Assembly (NCBI GenBank): GCA_964423505.1
Contig: CAYREX010000005.1
Coordinates: 86,630 to 150,629, forward strand
Direction of reading: 5' to 3'
DNA length: 64,000 nucleotides
DNA from: CAYREX01 sp964423505
Lineage (GTDB): Bacteria; Fermentibacterota; Fermentibacteria; Fermentibacterales; JCC-6
The notes under the pieces are model-generated. The model was not told the DNA's origin. It made no database searches and worked only from the letters and a program-made list of their open reading frames with translations. Below, one piece after another: positions 32,662 through 40,511 of the stretch. The position numbers and the translations under genes were made by a program. The first letter of the stretch is position 1, and every line of letters starts with the position of its first letter.

Positions 32662-33194
32662 GGGTCTTCGTCTCCCTGGAGCTCTCGAGCGACTGCCTGG
32701 ACCGGTTGGCGGGCTGGTGCTCCCCTCTCCGGGAGGAGCACCGCCGTCTGAGGTGGGTGAGACCGGAGCTCATGCACGTGACGCTCCGTTTCTTCGGCGA
32801 CATAGGACCGGAGGCCGTCCGCCGGGTCATCGACCTCGTGGAGGGCTTCCGCCCCGGTGAGCGGGGTATACTGCTGGAGCGGTCGGGGACCTTCGGTCGC
32901 CGGCGCCCGTCGGTGTACTGGCTCGGCGGCGGTTTCCCCGACTGGACCCTCCTCCTGGCGGAGGAGCTCGGCCGGTTGCCTGACGGCTGCGGCGAGACCG
33001 CCACAAGGAGGTTCGTACCTCACCTGACCGTGGCCAGGAGCGGCAGGTCCGGGAGAGGACCGGACAGCCTTCCGGACCCGCCCGGGATAGAGGGCGAGAT
33101 AGACATGGTCTCCGTTATGGACAGCAGGCTGGGCCCGGAGGGGCCGGCATACACGAGGCTGGGCGGGCTGACGCTCCGCCCGGAGGGAGAGTGA
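32658..33194 (+). CDS. thpR: RNA 2',3'-cyclic phosphodiesterase (LigT-like)
   Basis: A 178-residue 2H phosphoesterase. Both catalytic motifs are seen: HVTLRFFG (about residue 39) and HLTVAR (about residue 120). Start RVFVSLELS is the family N-terminus. The enzyme opens 2',3'-cyclic phosphates on RNA ends. It overlaps pncC by four bases and ends four bases before recA. Confidence 0.92.
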   Translation: MRVFVSLELSSDCLDRLAGWCSPLREEHRRLRWVRPELMHVTLRFFGDIGPEAVRRVIDLVEGFRPGERGILLERSGTFGRRRPSVYWLGGGFPDWTLLLAEELGRLPDGCGETATRRFVPHLTVARSGRSGRGPDSLPDPPGIEGEIDMVSVMDSRLGPEGPAYTRLGGLTLRPEGE

Positions 33195-33198
33195 GGAC

Positions 33199-34290
33199 AT
33201 GGCTGGAAAGGACTCCTCGGACCGGGAGAAGGCTCTGAAGGCGGCCTTCCACCAGATACAGAAGCAGTTCGGCCAGGGGGCGGTGATGCGGCTGGGTGAG
33301 AACGTCCACATGAAGGTGGACGTGATCCCCACCGGCTCCATCGCTCTGGACGGAAAGCTCGGCATAGGCGGCGTGCCCCGCGGGCGGGTCACCGAGATAT
33401 ACGGGGCCGAGGCCTCGGGGAAGACCACGCTTGCGCTGCACGTGATAGCCAACGCCCAGAGGCTCGGCGGAGAGGCGGCCTTCATAGACGCCGAGCACGC
33501 GCTGGACCCGTCCTACTCCGAGCGACTGGGAGTGGACATAGACAACCTGCTCGTCTCCCAGCCGGGAAACGGAGAGCAGGCGCTGGAGATAACCGAGATG
33601 CTGGTCAGGAGCAACGCGATAGACGTCATAGTGGTGGACTCGGTTGCCGCCCTGACCCCCAGGGCGGAGATAGAGGGCGAGATGGGTGACAGCCACGTGG
33701 GCCTGCAGGCCAGGCTCATGTCGCAGGCGCTCCGGAAGCTGACAGGGGCGGTCTCCCACTCCAGGTGCGCGGTCATCTTCATCAACCAGGTCAGGATGAA
33801 GATAGGCGTGATGTTCGGCAACCCGGAGACGACAACCGGGGGGAGGGCCCTGAAGTTCTACAGCAGCGTTCGGCTGGACGTCAGGCGGGTGGCATCCCTC
33901 AAGCAGGGCGAGGACGTTGTCGGCAGCAGGACTAGGGTCAAGGTCGTCAAGAACAAGCTGGCCCCGCCGTTCAGGAAGACCGAGTTCGACATACTCCACG
34001 GCGAGGGCATCTCCCGGGAGGGGGAGCTGATCGACCTGGGAACCGACCTGGGCCTCGTCACCAGGAGGGGCACCTGGTACTCACTCGGCGACAAGCAGAT
34101 AGGCCAGGGCCGGGAGAAGGCCCGCGCCTTCCTGGCCGAGAACCCGGAGGACGCCGCCAGCCTCGAGGCCAGCATACGGGAAGCCATGGACATCCCCTCA
34201 CCGGCCGGCTCGGGTAGCTCCCCAGGGGGCGGGGAGAAGGAGAGGGGCAAGGAGAAGGAGGAGAAGAAGAAGGAGAAGGACTCCGGGTGA
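33199..34290 (+). CDS. recA: Recombinase RecA
   Basis: A 363-residue RecA. N-terminal FHQIQKQFGQGAVMRLGE, Walker A GAEASGKTTLAL (Ala-Glu-Ala in place of the usual PESS), Walker B VIVVDSVAALTPRAEIEGE, DNA-binding loops LMSQALRKLTGAV and MFGNPETTTGGRALKFY. The C-terminus is a Lys/Glu tail (KEKEEKKKEKDSG) that in other RecA proteins moderates activity. No intein. GAG lies just before the ATG. Overlaps recX by four bases. Confidence 0.98.
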   Translation: MAGKDSSDREKALKAAFHQIQKQFGQGAVMRLGENVHMKVDVIPTGSIALDGKLGIGGVPRGRVTEIYGAEASGKTTLALHVIANAQRLGGEAAFIDAEHALDPSYSERLGVDIDNLLVSQPGNGEQALEITEMLVRSNAIDVIVVDSVAALTPRAEIEGEMGDSHVGLQARLMSQALRKLTGAVSHSRCAVIFINQVRMKIGVMFGNPETTTGGRALKFYSSVRLDVRRVASLKQGEDVVGSRTRVKVVKNKLAPPFRKTEFDILHGEGISREGELIDLGTDLGLVTRRGTWYSLGDKQIGQGREKARAFLAENPEDAASLEASIREAMDIPSPAGSGSSPGGGEKERGKEKEEKKKEKDSG

Positions 34291-34766
34291 CCCCCCCGGA
34301 AGACCGCCGCTCACCGGGAGATCCCTGGAAGGACGCCTGCATGTACCTCAAGAGGGCGGAGCACACTGCCAGGCAGCTCCGCGAGCATCTCATCGTCAGG
34401 GGGCATCCCCCCGATGTTGCCGACGCCGCCGTCGAAAGGGCCGAGAGGGTCGGTCTGGTCGACGACAGGAGGTTCGCCGAGTGTTTCGTGAGGAGCCACA
34501 CCGAGCGCTCGCCGATGGGCATCGTCAGGCTCCGCAGCGAGCTCTCCAGGCGGGGCGTCCCTCGGAACGTTGCGGAGCAGGTGCTCCTCGGGAGGGATGA
34601 CGGCGACCTCTTCGACGGGCTGGTGAAGCTCGTGCGGAGCAGGTACGGCAGCCTGGAGGGAGAGAGGGCCATCAGGAGGGCAGCCGGCTACTTGAGGAGG
34701 AGGGGCTTCCCGGTCGACCTCTCCCTCCGGGTCATAGACAGGGCGCTGGATCGCGAGGGATGGTGA
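34287..34766 (+). CDS. recX: Regulatory protein RecX
   Basis: A 159-residue RecX, the modulator of RecA. It contains the three-helix repeats typical of the family: LKRAEHTARQLREHLIVRGH, LVDDRRFAECFVRSHTERSP and AIRRAAGYLRRRGFPVDLSL. GTG start in the overlap with recA, giving linked production of the two proteins. Confidence 0.93.
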   Translation: MTPPEDRRSPGDPWKDACMYLKRAEHTARQLREHLIVRGHPPDVADAAVERAERVGLVDDRRFAECFVRSHTERSPMGIVRLRSELSRRGVPRNVAEQVLLGRDDGDLFDGLVKLVRSRYGSLEGERAIRRAAGYLRRRGFPVDLSLRVIDRALDREGW

Positions 34767-34770
34767 CGAC

Positions 34771-35277
34771 CTGAGGAACAGGTGGTACAGGTGGCTCTGG
34801 ACCGAGCTTGGCGAATGCGTGCTGGACCCCGCCCGCGAGCCCGAGGTGCCCCGGTATGCCCCCGGGACAATGCGGAAGGCGCTGCGTGAGGTCCCAGGGG
34901 CGCCCGCAGGGGCGTGCCTGCAGCTGGGTCGGATGATGCAGCGGAGGGAGGCCAGGCACATCTACCAGAGGACATGGAAGACCCTCCGCCCCCTGGGGTT
35001 CTCGAGGCCGCTCCGCCTCGAGCCCTGGCCCGGCGTCACCCTGCTCCTCCCGTTCGTCCGAGGGCGACTCGCGGTCATCCCGCAGTCCTTCTCCCCCAGG
35101 GTCCCGGAGAGGGAGAGGGCCCTCTCCCTCGTGGGGAGGTCGGCGGCGTCCGGCATCTGCGGATACCGGATGCTGACCGTTCTGGGCACCTGGGACCGTG
35201 AAGTGCTGGAGCTCCTCGAGGCCGGCGGCTGCCGGGCCTGCTCGCTGGACATGCTGGAGGAGGCGGCTGGAACATGA
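34771..35277 (+). CDS. Unknown cytosolic protein
   Basis: About 168 residues if read from a CTG at 34771, ten bases after AGGGA; a GTG at 34819 is the next normal start. The upstream stretch LRNRWYRWLWTELGECVLDP looks coding (Trp/Arg-rich, same codon use), which favours the earlier start. The middle has strands such as GVTLLLPFVRGRLAVIPQSF. A Cys pair lies near the C-terminus (GGCRACSLD). The stop overlaps the YidD-like start. No family recognised. Confidence 0.55.
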   Translation: MRNRWYRWLWTELGECVLDPAREPEVPRYAPGTMRKALREVPGAPAGACLQLGRMMQRREARHIYQRTWKTLRPLGFSRPLRLEPWPGVTLLLPFVRGRLAVIPQSFSPRVPERERALSLVGRSAASGICGYRMLTVLGTWDREVLELLEAGGCRACSLDMLEEAAGT

Positions 35278-35681
35278 GGCTGACGCCGTTGCTCCTCCTG
35301 CCGGCACTCCTGCTCGCCTCCACCGGAGAGCCGTATCGGCTCCGGACCGCCGGCCCGTGCGTAGACGGGGAGAGGGATGACTGGGGGACGATGGACGTGC
35401 TCTACCTCCAGTACCGGGCCGTCTTCGGCGATGCTCTGGGGAGACGATGCCTCTACTCGCCCAGCTGCTCCGTCTACGGCCAGGAGGCGATGCGCCGGAG
35501 CGGCCCGCTTCTGGGTACCATGACGGCCCTGGAGCGCTGGACAAGGTGCGCCCCGGCCTCGGTGGCCTGCGGCGACTACCAGAGGGTGGAGACCGGGGCC
35601 GGCATGCGCTACGCCGACCCGGTTGACCACCCGGACCGGGGGGAGGTGACCTCCTGGGGACGATCGCTGCTGCCCTTCTGA
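35274..35681 (+). CDS. yidD: YidD-like protein with N-terminal signal segment
   Basis: A 135-residue protein whose central part matches YidD, the membrane-protein insertion efficiency factor: YLQYRAVFGDALGRRC, LYSPSCSVYGQEAMRRSGPL, LGTMTALERWTRC. The three conserved Cys/Pro-x-Cys positions are kept. Unlike typical YidD (70-90 residues, cytosolic face), it starts with a clear signal-like segment MRLTPLLLLPALLLASTGEP and has a C-terminal extension. It may therefore be exported and act differently. It overlaps the next gene by one base. Confidence 0.75.
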   Translation: MRLTPLLLLPALLLASTGEPYRLRTAGPCVDGERDDWGTMDVLYLQYRAVFGDALGRRCLYSPSCSVYGQEAMRRSGPLLGTMTALERWTRCAPASVACGDYQRVETGAGMRYADPVDHPDRGEVTSWGRSLLPF

Positions 35682-36499
35682 TGAACGCGCTGACCCTCCA
35701 GCCGGTGACGGACGGGGGGGGCGGTTTCGCAGGGCACCTCTACGCCGAGGGCATGTGGCAGGAGGCGGCGCTGGAGTACGCTCGCCTGCTGTGGGAGTCC
35801 GGCGGCGACACGCTGGGGATGCCGCATGTCTCGCTCCGCCTGGCCAGGTGCTGGCAGGAGATGGGCAGGACGGAGGACGCCCTGGGCGTATACTCGCTAC
35901 TCGGCTCGAGGGCCGCCTCGGCCGACGTAAGGGCCTCGGCCATGATGGGCGCCGGCTCGGTCCTGGAGGAGCGTGGCATGACCGGTGAGGCCCGGGAGCT
36001 CTACCTCGACGCCGGGAGGATCGCGGATGACCCGGCGGTCGGCGACAGGGCCATGCTGCTGGCAGCCCTCATGCGGGCCGCCGAGGGGGAGTGGGAGGGA
36101 GCCTCCCGCGAGCTCGCCTCCGTAGCCGTGAGAGAAGGTCCGGTCTCTCCCCTGGCAGCCGAGCTGTCCGAGGTCGCTGCCGGGGGGGAGATGCTCCCCC
36201 ACCGCTCGCCCCTGCTCTGCGGAGTCTCGAGCGCCCTGCTGCCCGGGTCGGGACAGGTGATATGCGGTCGCCTGCGGGACGGGCTGGTAGCCCTGGGCCT
36301 CAACGGGCTGATGGCCTGGCTGGTCTACGAGTCGGTCGAGAGGGAGGACCTCCCCTCTGCCGTCCTGTTCGGCTGGCTCGGCCTGAGCTTCTACGGCGGG
36401 AACGTAATCGGCGGGGTCCGCGCCGCCGAGTCCTTCAACGCCTCCAGGAGAAGGGAGCTGCTGCAGGAGATATCGGTAGGGCTCACCGGGATGCCTTGA
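35681..36499 (+). CDS. TPR protein with C-terminal membrane segments
   Basis: A 272-residue protein. Residues 15-160 consist of TPR-like helix pairs (YAEGMWQEAALEYARLLWES, LRLARCWQEMGRTEDALGVY, GSVLEERGMTGEARELYLDA). After about residue 180 come two to three hydrophobic segments in a GSGQVICGRLRDGLVALGLN block, like the DUF5683/TM2-type membrane segments seen in FCB proteins. The start overlaps the stop of the YidD-like gene (TGATG). It is probably envelope-associated. The role is unknown; a partnership with the YidD-like protein is suggested by context. Confidence 0.6.
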   Translation: MNALTLQPVTDGGGGFAGHLYAEGMWQEAALEYARLLWESGGDTLGMPHVSLRLARCWQEMGRTEDALGVYSLLGSRAASADVRASAMMGAGSVLEERGMTGEARELYLDAGRIADDPAVGDRAMLLAALMRAAEGEWEGASRELASVAVREGPVSPLAAELSEVAAGGEMLPHRSPLLCGVSSALLPGSGQVICGRLRDGLVALGLNGLMAWLVYESVEREDLPSAVLFGWLGLSFYGGNVIGGVRAAESFNASRRRELLQEISVGLTGMP

Positions 36500-36793
36500 C
36501 TTGACACCTCCGCGATAGCAGTTTAGCGGTCCCCCGCCGGGCGGCAGCCCGTCCGGCCAGAGGCCGTCCGGACAGGTGGTCCGGGCGGGGCAGGGGGGTT
36601 CTCAGTAGCAAACGGGCGCCGGCAGGGGCTCTGGCCTTCGGCGTCCGCCAGGCAGCTTGGCTCGCGGCCGGCTGGATACCTGGCAAGGGACGGTCTGCGC
36701 AGGTGCATGCGCAGTGCGCGTGCGCACCCATCGGGGTGTGCTCACGCTCCCGGCCCTGCCGCAGGCCGCCGGGGAATCGGAGGTCATCGGGAG
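36500..36793 (+). other. Gene-less interval, probable rplM leader
   Basis: A stretch of 294 bases between the TPR gene and rplM with no convincing coding frame. It begins with a perfect -35 TTGACA and is rich in GC inverted repeats, for example around 36536-36590 and the alternating GCGC/TGCAC stretch at 36697-36730. This fits a long structured leader able to regulate the ribosomal protein operon, but no known L13 leader consensus was recognised. Confidence 0.4.
36501..36529 (+). promoter_or_regulatory. Possible promoter of rplM-rpsI
   Basis: A perfect TTGACA at 36501-36506 follows the stop codon of the upstream gene. With 17 bases, the -10 would be TAGCGG (36524-36529), which is poor; an offset TTTAGC gives 15 bases. 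The strong -35 and the long leader make this the likely start region. Confidence 0.4.
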
Positions 36794-37240
36794 ATGAGCG
36801 TTGGTATGAGGACTTACTCGGCCCGGAAGGGCGAGATAGAGAGGAACTGGTGGCTGGTGGACGCCACCGGCAAGACACCGGGGCGGTTGGCCTCCAGGAT
36901 CGCGGTCATCCTGCAGGGCAAGGACAAGCCGGTCTATACGCCGCATATCGACACCGGTGACTTCGTCATCGTGACCAATGTCGACAGGATGGAGTTCACC
37001 GGCAGGAAGATGGAGCAGAAGCTCTACTTCAGACACAGCGGATACCCCGGCGGGGAGAGGACCACCCTGCTGAAGGAGGAGATGAGGAAGCATCCGGACA
37101 GGGTCCTGCGGCGGGCCGTCAGGGGCATGCTCCCCAAGAACCGGCTGGCCAGGCAGCAGATCCGGAAGCTGAAGATCTACCAGGGCGGGGAGCATCCCCA
37201 CCAGGCCCAGGACCCGCAGGTCCTGGACATCTCTCGGTAG
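36794..37240 (+). CDS. rplM: Ribosomal protein uL13
   Basis: A 148-residue L13. The N-terminus MRTYSARKGEIERNWWLVDA, then GKTPGRLASRIAVILQGKDK, TGDFVIVTNVDRM, YPGGERTTLL and AVRGMLPKNRLARQQ are all standard. The ATG at 36794 is used; ATG 36806, four codons later, coincides better with the usual L13 start and is a close alternative. It is followed after nine bases by rpsI, the usual pair. Confidence 0.97.
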   Translation: MSVGMRTYSARKGEIERNWWLVDATGKTPGRLASRIAVILQGKDKPVYTPHIDTGDFVIVTNVDRMEFTGRKMEQKLYFRHSGYPGGERTTLLKEEMRKHPDRVLRRAVRGMLPKNRLARQQIRKLKIYQGGEHPHQAQDPQVLDISR

Positions 37241-37249
37241 GGGGGTGAG

Positions 37250-37636
37250 ATGGAGCAGTACATAGGCGTAGGACGCAGGAAGACGGCAACGGCCAGGTGC
37301 TACCTGAGGAGCGGCAAGGGCGTCGTCAGGATAAACGGCCGTGACGCCAGGGAGTTCTTCTGCGATCTCTGGCAGCTGGAGCACGCTCTCGAGCCGCTGG
37401 GTCTGGTCGACTCCGGCAGGAGCTTCGACGTCCTGGTCAACGTCCGCGGCGGAGGTATAACCGGACAGGCGGGGGCCATACGTCTCGGCATAGCCAGGGC
37501 CCTCGTGCTCGCCAACCCGGACTTCAGGGCGCCCCTCAAGTCCTCCGGGATGCTGAGCAGGGACCCCAGGATAGTCGAGCGCAAGAAGTACGGCCAGCCG
37601 AAGGCCAGGAAGCGCTTCCAGTTCTCCAAGCGATAG
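37250..37636 (+). CDS. rpsI: Ribosomal protein uS9
   Basis: A 128-residue S9 with YIGVGRRKTATARCYLRSGK at the N-terminus, RGGGITGQAGAIRLGIARAL in the middle and the C-terminal tail ending KARKRFQFSKR, which reaches the P-site tRNA. GGGGGGTGAG precedes the ATG. A GC hairpin follows. Confidence 0.97.
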   Translation: MEQYIGVGRRKTATARCYLRSGKGVVRINGRDAREFFCDLWQLEHALEPLGLVDSGRSFDVLVNVRGGGITGQAGAIRLGIARALVLANPDFRAPLKSSGMLSRDPRIVERKKYGQPKARKRFQFSKR

Positions 37637-37646
37637 ACCGGCGGAG

Positions 37647-37671
37647 CGGCTCCGGCCGGGCGCCGGAGCCG
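37647..37671 (+). terminator. Terminator candidate after rpsI
   Basis: A 9-bp perfect stem (CGGCTCCGG 37647-37655 with CCGGAGCCG 37663-37671) with a 7-base loop lies 10 bases after the rpsI stop and is followed by acgttgtta, only mildly T-rich. It may terminate or attenuate transcription into rpsB. Confidence 0.45.
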
Positions 37672-37778
37672 ACGTTGTTACGGAAGAACGCACGGCGGTG
37701 TTGGGCCGCCCCGGTGTCCCCCGGCGGGGGATGGGCGGTGCCTAGCCGACCGGAGGAGCGAATAACCGAAAGGAAGCC
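37672..37778 (+). other. rpsB leader region
   Basis: About 107 bases with further GC-rich pairing potential (GGCGG with CCGCC around 37693-37711; CCCCGGCGGGG around 37719-37729) and the ribosome site AAAGGAAG just before the rpsB ATG. An autoregulatory S2 leader is possible but not shown by any consensus recognised here. Confidence 0.3.
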
Positions 37779-38624
37779 ATGAAGGTACCCGAGATGAAGG
37801 AGATGCTGGAGGCGGGGCTCCACTTCGGCCACCAGAAGAGCCGCTGGAACCCGAAGATGAAGAAGTTCATCTTCATGGAGCGCAACGGCATCCACATCAT
37901 TGACCTTAAGAAGACCACCGAGAGCCTCGAGGACGCGGCCAACCTCGTCTCCAGGACGGTGGCCGACGGCAAGGGCGTCCTCTTCGTCTCGACGAAGAAG
38001 CAGGGGCGCGAGTCGGTCCGGGAGCACGCAGAGCGCTGCGGACAGTACTACGTGACCGAGCGCTGGATGGGCGGGATGCTCACCAACTTCGGCACCATCT
38101 CGAAGAGCATCAGGACCCTGGAGGAGCTGGAGAGGGCCGAGAGGGAGGGCTTCCCCAGCGGCCTCACGAAGAAGGAGATACTGCAGAAGCGCAGGCACCG
38201 GGAGAAGCTGGAGAAGGACCTGAGCGGCATCAGGAGCATGGACGGGCTCCCCGGCGTCGTCATAGTGGTCGACATCAAGAAGGAGCAGATAGCCGTCCGG
38301 GAGGCCAGGAAGCTCGGCATCCCGTGCATCGGGCTCGTGGACACCAACTGCGACCCCTCCGAGGTGGATTACCCCATCCCGGGCAACGACGACGCCATCA
38401 AGTCGATATCCCTGGTCGTGGGGACCCTCGCGGACTTCGCGCTCATGAGCTCCGAGGGCCGGGACCAGGAGGAGGCCGACGAGGACGTCGGCACCCCCGA
38501 GAGCGCCGACGAGGGCCGGCCCGAGGAGGGGAGCGGGAAAGAGGGCGAGGAGCCCGGGAAGACCGCCGAAGGCTCGGGAGATCAGGGCGGTGACAAGGCC
38601 CCCGATGACTCTGATGACAGGTAG
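37779..38624 (+). CDS. rpsB: Ribosomal protein uS2
   Basis: A 281-residue S2. VPEMKEMLEAGLHFGHQKSR, NPKMKKFIFMERNGIHIIDL, RWMGGMLTNFGTISKSI and VDTNCDPSEVDYPIPGNDDA are diagnostic. The last 50 residues form an acidic, disordered extension (EEADEDVGTPESADEGRPEE and on), longer than in E. coli but common in other phyla. It heads the rpsB-tsf-pyrH-frr cluster. Confidence 0.97.
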   Translation: MKVPEMKEMLEAGLHFGHQKSRWNPKMKKFIFMERNGIHIIDLKKTTESLEDAANLVSRTVADGKGVLFVSTKKQGRESVREHAERCGQYYVTERWMGGMLTNFGTISKSIRTLEELERAEREGFPSGLTKKEILQKRRHREKLEKDLSGIRSMDGLPGVVIVVDIKKEQIAVREARKLGIPCIGLVDTNCDPSEVDYPIPGNDDAIKSISLVVGTLADFALMSSEGRDQEEADEDVGTPESADEGRPEEGSGKEGEEPGKTAEGSGDQGGDKAPDDSDDR

Positions 38625-38636
38625 GGAGTGACCGAG

Positions 38637-39236
38637 ATGCAGGTAGACCGCGACAAGCTGATGGATCTCAGGAAGGCCACCGGGGCCGGTATCGTGGACT
38701 GCAAGAAGGCCCTGGAGGAGAGCGGGGGCGACCTGCAGCAGGCCATCGACAGGCTCCGGGAGAAGGGTATCAAGGTCGCAGCCAAGAAGGCTGAGAGGAA
38801 GGCCTCGGACGGCCTGGTAGTCTCCTACATACATCCTCCGGGCAAGCTGGGCGTGCTGCTGGAGCTGAACTGCGAGACGGACTTCGTCGCCAGGACCGAC
38901 GACTTCCAGGAGTTCGCGAAGAAGCTGGCCATGCAGGTGGCCGCCTACTCCCCGCTGGTCGTCTCCAGGAAGGACCTGCCGGAGGAGGACGTCGAGCGTG
39001 AGCGGGGCATCATCATGTCCCAGCTCGAGGGCTCCGGAAAGCCGGAGCACATCATCGGGAAGATAGTCGACGGCAAGATGGAGAAGTACTTCTCCGAGGT
39101 ATGCCTCGTGGACCAGGAGTGGTCGCACGACTCCGACGTGGGCACGGTGAAGGACGCCCTTACCGACCTAGTGGGAAGGCTCCGCGAGAACATCGTCATC
39201 AACCGTTTCGCGCGCTTCTCCATAAGCACGGACTAG
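38637..39236 (+). CDS. tsf: Elongation factor Ts
   Basis: A 199-residue EF-Ts, the GDP-release factor for EF-Tu. LMDLRKATGAGIVDCKKALE is the signature; ELNCETDFVARTDDFQEFA follows. At about 200 residues it has only one dimerisation-core repeat, the short form found in thermophiles, chloroplast relatives and many phyla, not the 283-residue E. coli form. The ATG at 38637 has GGGAG nine bases before it; a GTG at 38628 is the alternative. Confidence 0.96.
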   Translation: MQVDRDKLMDLRKATGAGIVDCKKALEESGGDLQQAIDRLREKGIKVAAKKAERKASDGLVVSYIHPPGKLGVLLELNCETDFVARTDDFQEFAKKLAMQVAAYSPLVVSRKDLPEEDVERERGIIMSQLEGSGKPEHIIGKIVDGKMEKYFSEVCLVDQEWSHDSDVGTVKDALTDLVGRLRENIVINRFARFSISTD

Positions 39237-39249
39237 GGGAGCGGCGGGC

Positions 39250-39957
39250 GTGCCCGGGAGACGCGTCCTGCTCAAAGCGAGCGGAGAGCTTCTCGCCGGG
39301 AGCGGCTCGGGACTCGACCCCGACCGCCTGGAGGGCCTTGCGGGCGCCCTGCTCCGCGCCTCCTCCTCCGGCTGGCGGATCGGCGTGGTCACCGGCGGCG
39401 GCAACATCGTCAGGGGCCGCGACGTACCCTGGATGTCCCGTGTTACCGCTGACCAGATGGGCATGCTGGCCACCCTCGTGAACGCCCTTGCGCTCCGCGA
39501 CGCGCTGACCCGGGCCGGGGGGATGGCCACCGTCCTGTGCGCCTTCCCGGTGCCCGGGGTGGCACGTGCATTCTTCCCCGCGGAGGCGGTCGACATGCTG
39601 GACGCGGGGCAGGTGCTGATCTACGCCGGCGGGACCGGCAATCCCTTCCTGACCACCGATACGGCGGCGGCCCTCCGCGCCGTCCAGACCGGCTGCGCGA
39701 GGCTCCTGAAGGGAACCAAGGTCGACGGGATCTACGAGCGGGACCCGGAGAGGCATCCCGATGCGGTACGCCTGGACAGGCTCCACTGGGACGAGGCGCT
39801 CCGCCTGGGCCTGGGGGTCATGGACGCTGCGGCCGTGGCGGTGTGCCGCGATGCCGGCCTGCCGATAACCGTCTTCGACATGAGGGACCCGGCGAGCCTG
39901 GCCGGAGCTCTGGAGGACCCGACCCTGGGTAGCACAATAGATGGGGGTCAGAGATGA
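39250..39957 (+). CDS. pyrH: UMP kinase
   Basis: A 235-residue amino-acid-kinase-fold UMP kinase. RVLLKASGELLAGS at the N-terminus, VVTGGGNIVRGRDV, DQMGMLATLVNALALRDAL, YAGGTGNPFLTTDTAAALRA and LLKGTKVDGIYERDPER are all present. GTG start with the usual context. It overlaps frr by four bases. Confidence 0.96.
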   Translation: MPGRRVLLKASGELLAGSGSGLDPDRLEGLAGALLRASSSGWRIGVVTGGGNIVRGRDVPWMSRVTADQMGMLATLVNALALRDALTRAGGMATVLCAFPVPGVARAFFPAEAVDMLDAGQVLIYAGGTGNPFLTTDTAAALRAVQTGCARLLKGTKVDGIYERDPERHPDAVRLDRLHWDEALRLGLGVMDAAAVAVCRDAGLPITVFDMRDPASLAGALEDPTLGSTIDGGQR

Positions 39958-40511
39958 TAGATGAGATCCTGGAGGACTGCAGAGAGAAGATGAGCAAGAG
40001 CGTGGAGAACACGGCCAGGGAGATGTCGGTGATAAGGACCGGCAAGGCGAGCCCCGCGCTCCTGGACAGCATCAGGGTGGACTGCTGGGGAGGCACCCAC
40101 CCCCTCAAGCAGGTGGCGGGCATCTCCGCCCCGGAGGCCAGGCTCCTGGTGGTGCAGCCCTTCGACCCCTCCACCGCAGACGCCGTGGTCCGCGCCATCG
40201 AGTCTTCGGAGCTGGGGCTCCGGGCATCTGCCGACGGCCCCGTCGTGAGGATACCCATACCCAAGCTCTCCGACGAGCGCCGGCGCGAGCTGAGCAGGCA
40301 CGTCAAGAAGCTGGCCGAGTCCGGGCGGACCGCCATAAGGAACATAAGGAGGAGTGGCAACGACGCCCTCCACAAGGCCAGCCGCGACGGCGGGATAACC
40401 GAGGACCAGGAGCACCAGGCGATGGGTGAGCTCCAGGAGCTGGTGGACGAGGCCGTGGCGGACATCGACCGGCTGCTCGAGCGCAAGGAAGCCGAGATAC
40501 TGGAGGTCTGA
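39954..40511 (+). CDS. frr: Ribosome recycling factor
   Basis: A 185-residue RRF. The helical domain with REMSVIRTGKASPALLDSIR, the sheet domain with LLVVQPFDPSTADAVVRAIE and the C-terminal KLAESGRTAIRNIRRSGND are typical. ATG at 39954 overlaps pyrH. Frees ribosomes from mRNA after termination. Confidence 0.96.
   Translation: MIDEILEDCREKMSKSVENTAREMSVIRTGKASPALLDSIRVDCWGGTHPLKQVAGISAPEARLLVVQPFDPSTADAVVRAIESSELGLRASADGPVVRIPIPKLSDERRRELSRHVKKLAESGRTAIRNIRRSGNDALHKASRDGGITEDQEHQAMGELQELVDEAVADIDRLLERKEAEILEV

Noticed and set aside
36794..37240. Possible frameshift at the rplM N-terminus because of two close ATGs
   Set aside because: Both ATGs (36794, 36806) are in the same frame and the sequence is continuous with L13. 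It is only a start-choice question.
37536..39128. Minus-strand frame of 530 codons across rpsB and tsf
   Set aside because: Antisense to two ribosomal/translation genes, with no motif.
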